Part shown: one piece after another, positions 23,573 to 39,300 of the stretch
Layout of the letters: the number at the start of each line of letters is the position of its first letter
Numbering within the stretch: position 1 is the stretch's first letter
NCBI GenBank assembly: GCA_903813345.2
Contig: CAIIXF020000006.1
Coordinates: 30,112,024 to 30,176,023, forward strand
From: Owenia fusiformis
Taxonomy: Eukaryota > Annelida > Polychaeta > Sabellida > Oweniidae
Reading direction: 5' to 3'
DNA: 64,000 nt
Notes under the pieces: generated by a model
The model's database searches: none
Seen by the model: the letters and a program-made list of their open reading frames with translations, nothing else
Told to the model about the DNA's origin: nothing
Program-made: the position numbers and the translations under genes

Positions 23573-24278
23573 GATTTTTGTTTGGAAATGAGACCGAAAA
23601 TCGCGATTCAAATTCTGAATTAAACATTGTTGGACATGACGAATGAACTACCAAAAATGTGTACAAATCGACAAGATCATGACGTTATCTAGTAATAATC
23701 ATATTAGGATTATAAAATAAAAGTAACCCTGTTTATACATGCCAAGCATGGTTGGTGAAAACTAAGGAATAGATATCGAAATGTATTCAGATCTTTAATG
23801 ATACATGCATTTTGGGGCAAACATCATTCCCGTGAAAATAAAAGTTATGGTCAGTAAAAAATTAACATTAGCTTTCAAAAATATTTAGTTATCATAATTA
23901 TATTATAATCAGCATATCTTATCTCATATATGTAAAACGTGTTACAAGGAATCTTAAATAAATCTGAAATCAGAAATTTGCCTATTTGGACAAACGCCCA
24001 GTGGCTGTCACTTGCTACTTGTAGGATATAGCCTTTCCCAATGGCCATGATATAGTAGGACTAGGGACATCTTGAAGTCTAGTGGCATACAATCATTGTG
24101 GGATCTGCACCCAGTACCATCCCTTGAAATAGTCAGTCTCTCACAAGATTTAGATAAAAAGCTACTCTGGAAATTCCGGATGAATTTAACAACAAATTAC
24201 AAATCGAATTAAAGAGCATTGTTACATTTTATACATATAAACAATAACTGGAAAAAGACTTGGTAAAATAATGCATAT

Positions 24279-24311
24279 GCGCCAAAGTTTCAAACTTTTA
24301 AATTTCGCGCC
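24279..24311 (+). promoter_or_regulatory. Pair of E2F-like sites upstream of STKLD1
   Basis: GCGCCAAA (24279-24286, inverse of TTTGGCGC) and TTTCGCGCC (24303-24311) both match the E2F consensus TTTSGCGC. They lie 64-96 bases before the STKLD1 start codon, in a locally CG-richer stretch. The spacing suggests a core promoter just upstream of a short 5' leader. The motif match is seen in the sequence; cell-cycle or ciliary-type control would be inference. Confidence 0.5.
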
Positions 24312-24374
24312 ACGAAGTTTGAATAGAGTTGAATTGTGGGAAGGATTTGAAAACGAGGCGTTGCCAACTACAGG

Positions 24375-27300
24375 ATGGAAAAAATTGAAGGATATGAGGT
24401 AAAATTCAATCACTGTTTTAAGCATTAAACATAAGAATATTGGTATTTAAAAGATATTAGCACCGAGATGAATATAACATTATCCTAAGTATCCAATTGT
24501 TTTAACTTTTCAGGTTAAGAAACGACTGGGAAAAGGAGCCCAAGGATCGGTATTTCTTGTCGAACACGAAAATGCAAAAAATGGAGAAAAATTTGTGCTG
24601 AAAAAGGTACAGTTTAGTTTACTACTGCTAGAACTCTCCATTTATTTACTGTGAAACCGATTTCTTTGTCTTACCTTGTTTAGATCTTTAGTGGAAGGTC
24701 TCGTCGGGTTAGGAAAACTCCTCGAAAATGAGATCTGTTGCAAAAATAAACTTGACAATTTATCAAATTTTCTAAAATTGTAGACAGTAGAGCCAATGGC
24801 TATAGACTCTAGAGTAGAGCTCTAACTAAGGGTTATGTACTGGGAGGTCCTGAATCTAGATTAGATTTTATCCCATAAGAAATAATTGTGTATTTCTCAA
24901 GAGACTTCTTGGTTTTATGGGAGATGTACATATTTCCCGAGGGATAAACCCTACGATCCAAAACCAACTGTACATACATTGTAACAGATGTGTTCCATCA
25001 CCTACTGAGGTTCTAGGTACATTCTACCTTCTAACTAGATTCCAGAAATTTTAAAGGTGCAGATAGATACATGCAATATCATTGTAGGAATAAATAATAT
25101 TTTTAACTCAATACATTCCTCGCAATATTTGTCTTTTTGTATAGTCTAGGATGAAGAAAAGAGTCCTATGTTTAGTTCAATCCCCTATTGTATAGGTTAA
25201 TACCAATTTTTGCAAGAATATTACCCCACGCAAGACCATCCCCTGTATAGGTCCTGTAGTGTCCAATGTACTTTCAGGTTGAGTGCAATGATGAGAGCGA
25301 AGCCAACAAAGCATTTAAAGAGGTATGTTGTACTATAATTATATTATATTATGTACAAATTATGTATGTCTATACTCATTGTACTGGAGTATATCCAAAG
25401 TGTGATATTTTATCAAGTTTCTGAACATCCTCCTTATATATTTATTCACTCAACTACCTTTGTGAGACTAGAGGGGAAGAGAAAAGGAGGGAACACAGGG
25501 GCTTGATCCAAGACTGTCCTATATCAGTTCATATGATTAAGGTTTTACATCAGTCCATGAGACTGTCAGAGATTGTTATGTATTTGGTTCACCCCTCATT
25601 GGCTCACATAGAGAGCTTATGGGATTGACTAGGTATTCGTCTGTTCGTCCATTGATCCATCCGTCTTTATAACAAAATTGATGGACTTCCCTCAGAGGCT
25701 ATTATTATTTTCATCATTTTTACCAAGAAAAATGTCGATTTGTATCCAAATATTTTATTTGATAATTATAGTAACATCCTGTTACTGAAATTCTAGTCAG
25801 TCACGTGAAATATATCTAGCAGCTCTAATAATCCTCCCTTCAGCAACAAGGACGTTAATTGGCTATAACACAATGCAACCAAGACGTTTTGAAATTCACC
25901 AGATAATGTCATGGTTGCTGAAGTGAGGAATTCTCACTCTAGTATTGGAGCTGCATTATATAAATCAATCCACACTCAGATCCAGGATTTTATGATAGAG
26001 ACGGCGCTAATATTTCCCAAAAATGCGCGAGAATGAATGTCAGGCATACGCTATAGGGGGGAGGGGGAGGTGGTTGCACCCGGAAATTTTGGAAAAATAG
26101 ATTGCAATTTGGGGCAATCTGAGCATTTTCCCACATTTAATTGATGAATGACTTCATGAAGAAAGGCTTCTGTTTGAGACAAGTTTTTTATATTTATTTT
26201 CTGAATTTTTCTGAGAAATTCTAACACTATGACAGGTATATTGTTGTATTTTATCGGATTTTTGAATGAAAACATTTCAGGGGGTCTCACCCCATAGATC
26301 CGCTAGTGCAACCTCCTTTTGGTGAACATTTCAGGGGGTCGCACCCCCTAGATCCGCTAGTGCAACCTCCTTTTGGTGAACATTTCAGGGGGTCGCACCC
26401 CCTAGATCCGCTAGTGCAACCTCCTTTTGGTGAACATTTCAGGGGGTCACACCCCCTAGATCCGCTAGTGCAACCTCCTTTTGGTGAACATTTCAGGGGG
26501 TCCCACCCCCTAGATCCGCTAGTGCAACCTCCTTTTGGTGAACATTTCAGGGGGTCGCACCCCTTAGATCCGCTAGTGCAACCTCCTTTTGGTGAAAATG
26601 ATGAAAATAAATATTTCTTCCAACAGGAGTACATCCATTTTGTACCAGGGGTTGCTGTATATGTAGCATATGTTTTTTGAAGATTTCAAAGCTCTGGGAA
26701 TTACTGTTTTTGGTGTTTACTAGAAATATCTTATCATGTGATGAGGTGATTTGAGATTCAAAGAATAAAAATGAGTGAATTGTCCCAAATAATAGAATGG
26801 ATACTTTTATATAGAATCAAATGAGAATAAACTTCCAAGAATCAAATGAAATTAAACTTATCCTTACTTCCCTTTGAGCTTTATATAGATACTGAAAAGA
26901 AATAATAGACAAATACAAACAATCAAAGATAGATTAAAATATCTTATACTGTAAAGAACAACTAAAGATTTGAGATTTTGATTTCATGCCTTTTATATCA
27001 TATTAAAATAATTGATAAGAGTCTCAAAAATCAAATTTCTAAGAAAAAGTGCCAATTTGATTGCTCCTTTTGTATGATAACTAAAGAGCCATATTCCTGG
27101 AACTCTCATACAGTATAGTTGTTTAAGTTGTAATCTATTTAATCACAATGAACAGTGGTCATTAATTATTAACGAGAAAGGTATAAAAGGGATTATATCA
27201 GGATATATGGTAACATTGTAAATAATTGTTTCAGGATTCCGATTTCACTATAGAATAACCACACATTTTCCAATGTTCGACCAAAAAGTGACCAAATATT

Positions 27301-30300
27301 ATATTTGAACGTGGCATTTTGTAGCTATGCAAGTGAAAATGCTCCAAAAATGGCCTATTGAAAGCTAGCTATATTTTTGAGACATCCCAATGTATAAGAG
27401 TTAGATTTCATTAACTAAGCTAGATTAAAACAATGGCCAAAGTTCAGGAGAGATATCTTAAGTGTTACATGGAGACCCCACTTAACCCTCAAGTGCTAGT
27501 TGATTAGTTGCAATAAAGTCACATTATACTTCCTTCTATAGGGAGGGAGCTATACATTTGGATAGGGTTTAGATGTGTACTTTTGGCTCGCAGGTTGATC
27601 CTGGAAAACAACTGTAACACATTTCATTTTATGCAAATTCTTCGTCCTATTTAAATGCCATTGAGGAAAACAAAATATATTTCGAAAGGCTGGGCATATT
27701 GATGCAAAAACACTGTGTTTTAAGTGAATGAAGAAGATATTTTCATGTCATGGTAGAATGGTTTAAAATCCTAATATTTTGATTGGATGTTGGAATAACA
27801 TTTCCTACAAAATTATTTTTCGACTTTTTTGGGAAATGCAAGAACTACCATTAATTGTTTGTGAGTAGGGAGAGAAAAGAAGAATAAATTATTCATAGAA
27901 TACACAGGCATACTCGAGTAGATTGATACATTATATCTTATCGGGTCAAACATGTTTTATCTGTGTTTATCTGTCTTTGATACCATTGCATAAATGTCAA
28001 TGTTTTCATTCTATTTACTGTTCAAATAATGTAAAGCAGACTAACATTTTAGGATCTTTTTGTATCTGATAAATGGGCCGATACAGTTGTTATACTGGAG
28101 AATTTGAAGGGTGGGGCACGGTTAGATTGGCCAATAGGAAGTACATTGGGCCCCCAAAAGAATTTGAGAAATTTTTTTTGCACATAAAAGGCCCCCACCC
28201 AATTTTAAAACTGGGCCATTTTTGAGGAAATGGCCCCAATTGAGATTTTTTCAATATCTTTTTGCGTGCCCCCCCCCTTCCTTTGCTAGCTTAGAATCCA
28301 GGTCCTCTCATGGTAAATAGCATGGGCAGAAATGGAACATTTACAGTATTTAGAGTTTGACACTCTGCAACATATGTTGGACCACTAGGAAGTTCAATAA
28401 AATGATAAATACAATAATAATTTGTGCGTTTCAATTTGCAAACAAAGTATGTAAACTCACCAACTGGATACCTGGAAAACACTTTCCATATTAATCAAAA
28501 AGCACCCAGACTGATATGACGTTAAGTAAATACGGGTAATACTATGAATTACTTCATTCTTGATTGTGTCTGTCGTATCAATGTTTGTTCATACCATGGT
28601 AGAAGGTTATGTAGCTATTTCATGAGTTATGCCAAAATATATTTGCACATCAATATATTTCAAGTTCAAGGAAACAATTCTGTGAAGTCAAAATGAGGTT
28701 TTGCTTTTATAGTATTTATAGCATTTTCTGTATTTGATATTTTATAGATCATACGGGCAAAATCACCAAAATAAAGTGTATATCAATTACAGGGTGGTCA
28801 AAATAAACAGAAACCCTGCATTTTCCTCATATCTTTGTCATTTTAGGAAATTACTCCCTAATAAATAAAAACATTTATGCATCATTCAATTTCTTAGAAA
28901 CCCACCATATTTCATGACTATCAGACTGATCACAATGTTACAGCACTTTGAACAACATGCACCCCAGGTGTGGCCATCATCTTGATGTAGGCAAACCTGC
29001 ACAAGTTATCAATAACCCAACTGCATTCCTCAGCAGGTATGGCCAGAATGACACGGATGATCTCCCTTATGAGGTCTGCAATTATCCTGAGGTCATTCTG
29101 GTGCACTATATCTTTGTCGTATCCCCACAGGTAGAAATTAGGTAGGGACATTGTTGATGATTTGTGCAGGTTTGCCTACAGCGCAATAGTAGCCACTAGA
29201 GAATGTTGTACAAAGCGCTGTAACATTATGACTGTCAGTCTGATGGTCATGGAATATTGTAGGATGGTAGGAAATTGAATGATGTAGAATACGCCAAATT
29301 TTAGGGAGTAATTCCCTAAAATGACAAAGATATGAGAAAATAATCTATAAAATAGGGCCAAAGTTTCCATTTTGACCACCCTGTACTTTAGTACATTTGT
29401 ATCCCACCATGCTGTTTAAAACCTGTTGTGCTTTATGCTCATGATGATTGTTGTTAGAATATTTTAACATATTGGTTTAATATATTTTAGTATATTGGTC
29501 TTTGATTAAGGTCTTTTCATTTCAATGTAATTTAAATCTCTCAAAAATGTTTTGCTAGATAAAGTAACATGAGACCAGGACAGTTGTAGCTTATAAAAAC
29601 AATTGTACATGCTTTTGGATATACTATATATAGTGATCTCCCCAGCATTAAAGCAAGTAGGCACAGCACCCACCCGAGATTTTGAAAATAAGCTTGCACC
29701 CATCTGAAAATCCATTTGGACTCTATGAAAATGAGAAAAATCATGGAAAATGGGCATATTTTGACCAATTTTGGTCTGAATTGTGAAAATGAGAATTTTG
29801 CACCCACTTGAGAAAAGATTCTGTGGAGATCACTGCTATAACTGACAGTTAAGGCCCCACCCCCTTATAGCTGCCCTGCCTACTTCACAAATATCAAATA
29901 ACATGGACGAATGACTAACGCTTCCAAGAAATTGAACATAGAATATAACAAATAAAACAATGATAAAATGCATCTTCATTCTTCATTCAATTCAATACTT
30001 GTATATGTGACAAGAAAATACCATAACTATATAGATGTATGTACTTCTTATTGTAAGTTGGCATTTAACGCTTAACAGTGCACACAAGTTTAATCAATCC
30101 CCTCAAACTTGTACTTTGTAATTAACAAATGTTACACACCACCTGCATTGATGATCTCATTAATGTCAGTAGGATTGATAGTTTGAGAGATTTCATGAAT
30201 ATTTCATTGACAAAGTTCAGATTGCAAAATATACTGATTAACATGTCACTCAATACTTTTATACTCCAAAAACAATTATTTTGCACTAAGTCCTATTTAC

Positions 30301-33300
30301 AATTCCAAATTAAAACATGTAATAATCAAGTGGTAAAGCTTATTATACAGTACTGTACTAGACTGGACTGTATTGTACTGGACTGGACTGGACTGGGTTA
30401 CACTACACTACACTACACTACACTACACTACACTACACTACATGACACTATATTATACATGTATTTCAAATCAAAAAGGTAATAAGACAGATGTTAAAAT
30501 AAAAATATTTCAAATCAAAATGCTGGTAATAAGACATATGTGAAAGTTAAAATATTTAATTTCACAATGCTGGTAATAAAATGTATGTTAATTTTAAGAT
30601 ATTTCAAATCAAAATGCTGGTAATAAGACATATGTTAAGGTTGAAATAGTTTAGAATAGATGGATAATACGACGTAATAAGACGTATGTGAATGTTAAAA
30701 TATTTCAAATCAAAATGCTGGTAATAAGACATATGTTAAGGTTGAAATGGATGTTGACCCATTGAGAAGTGATTTTGTTTGTCCAACATCATTTGAAACT
30801 GTATTAGTATCTTCAACTATTTTTGGTGTGAAAAGTATTGGTTATAGTATTTGTATTGTATTGTAAGAATTGTAATGGCATCATTATGAATGAAATTTCT
30901 ATTGGTCTATACTAGGCAGAGGGTAGTTTATAACTAGACTCTGCAAGCAGGGTACAAAATGATTTTATCCTATAGAGACTTTTAAAAATAAGTTTGCAAG
31001 TAATAGATTATGGATATTGCTTTTTGGGACCTTGCGGAATTAGTTCACGAAAATCTTAACAGAAAATATTCCCCCCTCATTTCTTAAGTTACTTTAAATG
31101 TTTGTGTTACAGGCCATGGCCTTACAAGAGCTGAAACACCCTTACATATGTGGCTACAAAGAATTCTTTGTAACATGGGACAAAAAGGTATGTAAATATA
31201 TGTATACATACTAGGATTATCCTTACAATGGTGCATAGCACTTAAGTCTGTGACATATGTATACAGGGAGGGGTGCTTGTGTTATGGACCCCCTGTATTT
31301 TAATTTATTTTTTATTTAAAATAGTAGAAACCACTTAAGTTTGTTAAATTTCAGTGATGAGATACATAATTCCCACATTTATTTTCTTTAGGAATCGGCC
31401 ATGTTTGTTTGTATTGTGATGGATCACTATGCCAATGGTGATCTCGATAAGGTCCTTAAACAGAAGCGAGCCAAGAAGGAGCCCATCGAGGAACTGATCA
31501 TTAAGAAATGGCTAGGACAAATGGTTGAAGCATTGGTGTTTGTACATAAGAAAAAAGTCATACACAGGTATGTATTTATTCGATTTACTTTGGAATATTC
31601 AAACGGCATTGATCTTCAATTCATAAAATATAATTCTGACTTCAGGCCTTCAGTATGAGGGTCAGAATAATCATACAGCTAGTCCCTGGTCTTCAATTTT
31701 AAGGCGGCCAGTTTTGATTTTTAGGTACTGTATTGTTCACAGTGTGCTATGTTTTTTTCATATAGGGATCTCAAGCCAAGTAATATATTCATGAAGGATG
31801 ACCTTGGTATTTCATTGGGAGACTTTGGTGTAGCAACCATTATGGGAGATGCTAGGACCAAGACGAGGACTACTGTAGGTAAGCCACACAGCAAACACAT
31901 TTTACTTCCAAGTTATTTGTAAAACAGATACCTATTTTGACAAGATGGATGGATGCCCTTGTAGGGTAATTGTTGTCTTTTAGAGGGATGATTTGGAAAA
32001 ATGAACAATGACAGGGAATATTTTAAAAGAAATGATTTTCTACTTATAGAGAGAAAAAACTTTATTTCTCAAAAATAAGAAAAAAAGGCATGACCATGTT
32101 GTGAGTGGATGACCACCAGGCACATTATTTGCAAGGGCCTAAGATTATTCTTGAGAAAAATGTGTTTAAGACTGAACTGTGTTACCATAGCAACATTTTA
32201 TTCTCTTGTTTTATTATTAAATAACTTATCAGGGTCTATGAACTGGATGGCGCCAGAAGTCCTCGAACGTCCATATGACGAGCGATCCGATGTCTGGTCT
32301 GCGGGCTGTATCACACTAGAGACTGCGACGTGTGGAATATTGGACTCCCAGCAGCAAAGTGGTCTTCTGTTCGAGATAAAAAATAACCCACAACCCCTCG
32401 AGGAAACTTTAGAGAAGATTACACAGGCTGGATACTCACAGGATTTGGCCTCAGTTATCCGCACTATGCTTCGAAGGAACTTTAAACAAAGGCCAACTGC
32501 AAAGTAAGAACTGGATAACAATAAAGTATGCCAAGAAGTTGAAATTGAAGAATAATTTTAAATCAAAGTTTGTAATCCAATTGAGAATTGGACAGTATAA
32601 TCCATGGGGTTCATAATATTACATGTTCACGTACGTGTTCTTTTTAAAACATGTAGCTTAACTGTTCTCATAATACTTTCAGGGACCTCCTAGATTTGCC
32701 TTATATTAAAGATTGTCTTACACTTATAAAGTCAGAACTGGCAGAGAGGCAACCAAGAATTGGGTCTTCAATTCCTAAAAGTAAGTTGATTTACTTTTTT
32801 AAGTGCCTTAGCACTCTTAGTTCTAGTTATGTCTTGTTTATACATAATTTGATTCTAAAATCAATCTGTGTGTCTGTGTGGGTTGGATCTGTTAATGTCA
32901 AAGTTAACATTTTAATGTCACTACCAGAAGTAGTGTGATATTGTTATGGTCTCTTGTTAAATGGTTGTCACTACATTTGCCAGAAAGGCATGCAGAATTA
33001 AGGGGTCCAGGGTGGAAAATGGTCATATAAGACATGACTGCAATTTTCCATTATGCAATGTGTATGTTGAAAAGCCAGTGCCTTATAACTCAGTGATAGA
33101 GCATTTGTCTGTTAGCAAGGGTCATGGATTTGATTCTCATAGGAGTGAAAAGACTTTCACATTATCCCCTCTTACAGAAATTCTGTGTTTTCAATATAAA
33201 ATGTCAATCTATTTTTTAGAACCAGTTCCAAAAGGCAATGGCACTGACGCTGTTATCAAATACCTCCAAGAAAATGGTCCAAACGAGGTCAGTGTCCAGA

Positions 33301-36300
33301 GTGCTTTGGAGTATCTTGTTGAAATCACCAAGGAAGAAGGGACTGTCATCAGTAAAGATGGGAAGAAAACTATAACAAAAGCCATGAGAGATCACATAAA
33401 ATGTGTGGAAGTACAAATAGCAGGGTGTAACATTATAAATAACCTTATAGTCACAGGTAACCAAAAACAATTTACTGAAATACTTTTTAAGGTAGATCCC
33501 CAATGTGACAAAAATTTAATGCAATTTTCATGATTTTTATGTGGGTATCTAAACATGCATAAATTAAAACAAACCTCAAAAACTGAAAAGAAATCTTTTA
33601 TACTCAATAGAGAGTGACATAGTAGTTATAATGTAGTGTACAAATCTCACCATTGTCTCACTTGACAACAAATATAATCACTGTATGTACAGAGATCGCC
33701 TAATATTAAAAGTGGGTGATCAAAGACTCGACAAGATGCGCAAAATCCAAAATGTCGGAGGAAAGGTATGTTTGTTTGTCTTCTCTTTACCAGTTTAAAG
33801 TCATTCTACCTACAGATGGTATTCCATATGCTGTATAAGAGACTCAAGATTCATTTGGTAACAGGATTCAGTGATTAAATCAACCGAAATACCTGAACTG
33901 AGTTGATAAAAGAAGCAAAATCAAAAACCCGTCGAACGAAAATGTATTTTTCACAAAATTTTCTGTTTTTAGATTGCCAAAACCACAAAACCAATATCAT
34001 CTATGGTTAATATACATAAAACTTAACATTACATGCATATCAGACGTTCCAACTCCCCTTCAGTATCGAGTAAGGAGGATGTTATAAAAAAAATTATGAT
34101 CAGCCAAGTGAGTGATTTTACCATGTGGATTCTAATGATATGTTCTTTGCATTTCAGAGTGGTTGGATTTACATGTTTCTATTGTCCTTCACTACGAACT
34201 GTTAAATTTCAAAGCATTATAAATCAACTTATAGAACACCATGAAGATGAAGATGAGAAAGATTATTGAAAATAGAGGCAAATTAAGAATGACAACAAGA
34301 ACTATGAGCTTGACAAGTAAAGATTTGGTTTTAATTACAAATCAAACAAATCTTTAATGTACATATGACCAAAGCCTAAACTGGAACTTTTCCTCAGTCC
34401 CATCCACATAACGTTGTCTAGAATAACATACTAGTAGTATTTATTTCACACTTTGTTTCTCTAAAAACGCCTACTGGGCGTTTATTTTGCATTCGATTAC
34501 ATACAATTCCAATATTTTCAAGCTAATCACCTATACTATAGTTGAAAATTGATCAATAAATCTTCTGAATATTGAACTATAGAGCAGCTTTCCCCTATAC
34601 CTATTATTTACATATGACCCAAGTTAGCCACTTCGTGGTGAAACTGGGAACTGACTACTGGCATTTACTGAAGGTCATTACATTTTTATATAACTTATTG
34701 ATACCTTGCTGTCAAAGAATGATTTAACTCCCCAATGAAATAGATAGTGTACAATTCAGATTTAATAAGTTTATTATGAGACCCCATGTCCATAACAACC
34801 ACAATCATGAGAATGGGTGATACAGTGACATACATTTCATTTATGATTTATTCAATTCTTGCATTACAATTCGACAATCGTCTTGGATGCCAAGGTGTAA
34901 AGTTTTCATACCTTGGAATGAAAGGGCAAAATAAATGGACTGAAATGTGACTTTAAAAACTGTTCCATTTATAAGGTGTTACGCTTCAAGCGGTTTTTCT
35001 CTTAGCAGTGTACAGTGTACATATCGTATTGTATTCAAATAAAGACAGAATAACAAAATATACGCATACAGTGACCATTTAATCGAATGAATCAATGAAC
35101 GGTGATGTACATGTTTATTCTAATTTGGACATACATTTTGCATGAAACCCCATTTTTCTTCTCTTTAAAGCATATAGTTATGGGTGTATGATCTGCTGAA
35201 ACTCACGCTATTGGCTGGTCCATTCATTTCTGTGTTAAAATATTTATTCCATGTTATTTAAGAGGAAACGTGAACTTTATCATGGTCAAATGAAAGCCCA
35301 GGTCCCTACCTAAGTATAAAAAATTAGACTGAGTAAAAATCTTCTCTTGTTTTTGATATTTTAAAGCTTTTTAAATAAAACAGCACATATTATATCGCAT
35401 TAATATCTTTACATCGTAAAATCGATCACATATACGAAAAATGGTCTAAGTAATATATGTTTTTCAAAGCATATGGGTGTTCTTGTGCCTACAAAACCTT
35501 ATTGAATCACCAGTAGTGTGTAATATAAACACAAATAAATCTTTTAAAAATAACCGTTACACGATATTTGAATTTTGCGCATCTTGTCGAGTCTTTGATC
35601 ACCCACTTTTAATACTAGGCGATCTCTGTACATACAGTGATAATCATATGTAAAACCAAAGAAAAATGAAGATTTAGATAATCATCAAAATTAAAAAAAG
35701 AAGAATTTGCCAGAGGTGGGAGTGGTGATGCCATGAAATGCACTTTAACAAGAAATGATGGGATGACAATTTTTCTGGTTAGAACCATGGGTTAAGTTTA
35801 TTATATTTATATTTCCAGCTGAGCAGGATGATATTCTATACACAAATGAGATCATCCCAGTTATCCCCCTAGCCATGAAGTCCCACTCAGGCTCTTCCCA
35901 GCTCCAACAGTCCGCTTGTGCGGCTCTCATGGCCCTTTCAGCTGATGGTGAGAGAAACTTACAAAATCAATACACTTTTCTATTTTCTCGTCATTGCTTT
36001 ACATGTAGATTTCAAATAAGATATAAAATATTTAGATATTCAGTTGCGCAGAAAAAACATTTAGGTGTGTCTTATCAGACTGTGCGTCTCAAGTTTATGT
36101 AAATGTGTTGGTCACGTGAACATTTCAATTTTGTGAAGGGTTTTTAAGTTGAGAATATTCCATCTTGAAGCACATTTTGAATAATATAATCAGTTGACAG
36201 GTAAAGTTCTTACTTTTTGTATGTTATACTCGTATGTTAGCTTTTGCAGATTGATAAGTTAAGAACCATAATATTTATAAGCAAACACTTTGAGACGTAA

Positions 36301-39300
36301 AACGATTGAGTCAAAATTTTTTCGGTAATTTATCATGTTTTGAGGTGTTTGAGGTAAATTTAAAGATAAAAACATTTGATTTTTACAACTTTATTTTGAG
36401 TAAAAAAATAAGTATATATTGAAAAACGAAATATCTTGATGGGCGATAATTGGTTTAATTGCAAATTGCATGTGACATTTTCTCGCTAAAAAACTGATAT
36501 AATACCTTAAAAACAGGTTCAATTCTACAAATAAGGCATACTAACCAAGCAGAAGCTGTCTGGTTTTGATTGTATAACATCAAAGTGGCCTGAATTATGA
36601 TATAAATCACCCATTTTAGGTTCTTTACCCCTTGTTATTGTTGTATTGTTACAGAGGGTGCAGCTGAAGTAATAGGTAATGTGGGGGGTGTACAGGATGT
36701 ACTTAGTGCCATGAGGACGTTCCCAAGGAATTCAGAACTCTGCGCTACATGTTGCAACGCCATCTGGAGTCTCTCAGTCACAGGTGAAGTATTTTCATAG
36801 TTATTTTATCATTTTTTGAATGTATTCTGCCTGATATTGAATCTACACCAAGGTTTGGTACATATACATTTCAAATGAACAATGCTTTGTTTTATGTGCA
36901 AAACCTTCAATAAAATAAGTTAACCATCAAATCCCCCTTGACATATTAAGCATTAAGAAATAGTTTTACACCAAAAAGTGTGGTTTAATCTACTTATGAA
37001 TGGCGGATGAATACACTGAGGGCTGGTAGTTATCTGATATTTCCATTTTATAATTTTGGTTTCTAATTTCAGAGGGTAATGCTAAGATAGTGACAGAAGA
37101 GAAGGGCCTTCAAGATGTATGCAATGCAATGTCCAACCACAGTGACAATGGTGATCTAATAGAAGCTGCCGCAGCTGCCTTACTCTCCCTCTCTATGGAA
37201 GGTAAGCTCCTTAGCTTGATGCATGCAAACAGAATCAATCAATCAATTCATTGAACTCCTAACATAAGCCCCTGTAAAGCCAAGCTTCAAATCAGAATCT
37301 GAGTCAAATATATGCTCTTTTTGTAGCATTTCTCTGATGTCTCGCATTGCTCTTCGGGAGAATGCAGTTGGTGCAATGCCACCCCCCTTTTTCCAAAGGT
37401 TACCTTTTTTCTTCCTAAAAGTCACCAGATTGCAGGAATAAGGTCAAGTTTTGACAGCTTCACTCTCTTAGTTACTTAGGATCTGCAATTCAAACCTCCA
37501 TTTTGAAAACATGCATGCAGACATGTCTTCTCTCCCTCTCTTATGATACATGTATTTGGTATTCTAGATGACAACATGGAGCTAGTAAGTGACCTAGACT
37601 GTGTTGGGTTACTGATTGCTGGTATTGAGGCACATATACTGGATATTTATAAATGTTCTATATTTGTTATTCTAGATGCCAACATGGAGCTAGTGAGTGA
37701 CCTAGACTGTGTTGGGTTACTGATTGCTGGTATTGAGGCACATATACTGGATATTTATAAATGTTCTATATTTGTTATTCTAGATGACAACATGGAGCTA
37801 GTAAGTGACCTAGACTGTGTTGGGTTACTGATTGCTGGTATTGAGGCACATATACTGGATATTTATAAATGTTCTATATTTGTTATTTCTAGATGACAAC
37901 ATGGAGCTAGTGAGTGACCTAGACTGTGTTGGGTTACTGATTGCTGGTATTGAGGCACATATAGGGGATATTTATAAATGTTTTATATTTGTTATTTCTA
38001 GATGACAACATGGAGCTAGTGAGTGACCTAGACTGTGTTGGGTTACTGATTGCTGGTATTGAGGCACATATACTGGATATTTATAAATGTTCTATATTTG
38101 TTATTTCTAGATGACAACATGCAGCTAGTGAGTTACCTAGACTGTGTTGGGTTACTGATTGCTGGTATTGAGGCACATATACTGGATATTTATAAATGTT
38201 CTATATTTGTTATTTCTAGATGACAACATGGAGCTAGTGAGTGACCTAGACTGTGTTGGGTTACTGATTGCTGGTATTGAGGCACGTACATATACTGGAT
38301 ATTTATAAATGTTCTATATTTGTTATTCTAGATGACAACATGGAGCTAGTGAGTGACCTAGACTGTGTTGGTTTACTGATTGCTGATATTGAGGCACATA
38401 TAGGGGATATTTATAAATGTTCTATATTTGTTATTTCTAGATGACAACATGGAGCTAGTGAGTGACCTAGACTGTGTTGGGTTACTGATTGCTGGTATTG
38501 GGGCACATATAGGGGATATTCATAAATGTTTTATATTTGTTATTCTAGATGACAACATGGAGCTAGTGAGTGACCTAGACTGTGTTGGGTTACTGATTGC
38601 TGGTATTGAGGCACGTACATATACTGGATATTTATAAATGTTCTATATTTGTTATTCTAGATGACAACATGGCGCTAGTGAGTGACCTAGACTGTGTTGG
38701 GTTACTGATTGCTTGTATTGGGGCACATATAGGGGATATTTATAAATGTTTTATATTTGTTATTCTAGATGACAACATGGAGCTAGTGAGTGACCTAGAC
38801 TGTGTTGGGTTACTGATTGCTGGTATTGAGGCACATATACTGGATATTTATAAATGTTTTATATATGTTATTCTAGATGGCACATGGAGCTAGTGAGTGA
38901 CCTAGACTGTGTTGGGTTACTGATTGCTGGTATTGAGGCACGTACATATACTGGATATTTATAAATGTTCTATATTTGTTATTCTAGATGACAACATGGA
39001 GCTAGTGAGTGACCTAGACTGTGTTGGGTTACTGATTGCTGGTATTGGGGCACATATAGGGGATATTTATAAATGTTTTATATTTGTTATTCTAGATGAC
39101 AACATGGAGCTAGTGAGTGACCTAGACTGTGTTGGGTTACTGATTGCTGGTATTGAGGCACATATACTGGATATTTATAAATGTTCTATATTTGTTATTT
39201 CTAGATGACAACATGGAGCTAGTGAGTGACCTAGGCTGTGTTGGGTTACTGATTGCTGGTATTGAGGCACATATACTGGATATTTATAAATGTTGTATAT

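Larger units (their letters stand above)
22201..24374. other. Intergenic region between divergent genes
   Basis: This separates the start codon of the minus-strand secreted-protein gene (22200) from that of STKLD1 (24375). It holds the second copy of the 83-bp repeat (23490-23572) and E2F-like motifs close to STKLD1. No further gene is supported; the open frames at 22289 and 23171 have no splice context. Confidence 0.5.

Noticed and set aside
26287-26680. Long open frames on both strands of the 54-bp array
   Set aside because: A repeat unit that is a multiple of three without stops leaves frames open on both strands by construction; no evidence of translation.
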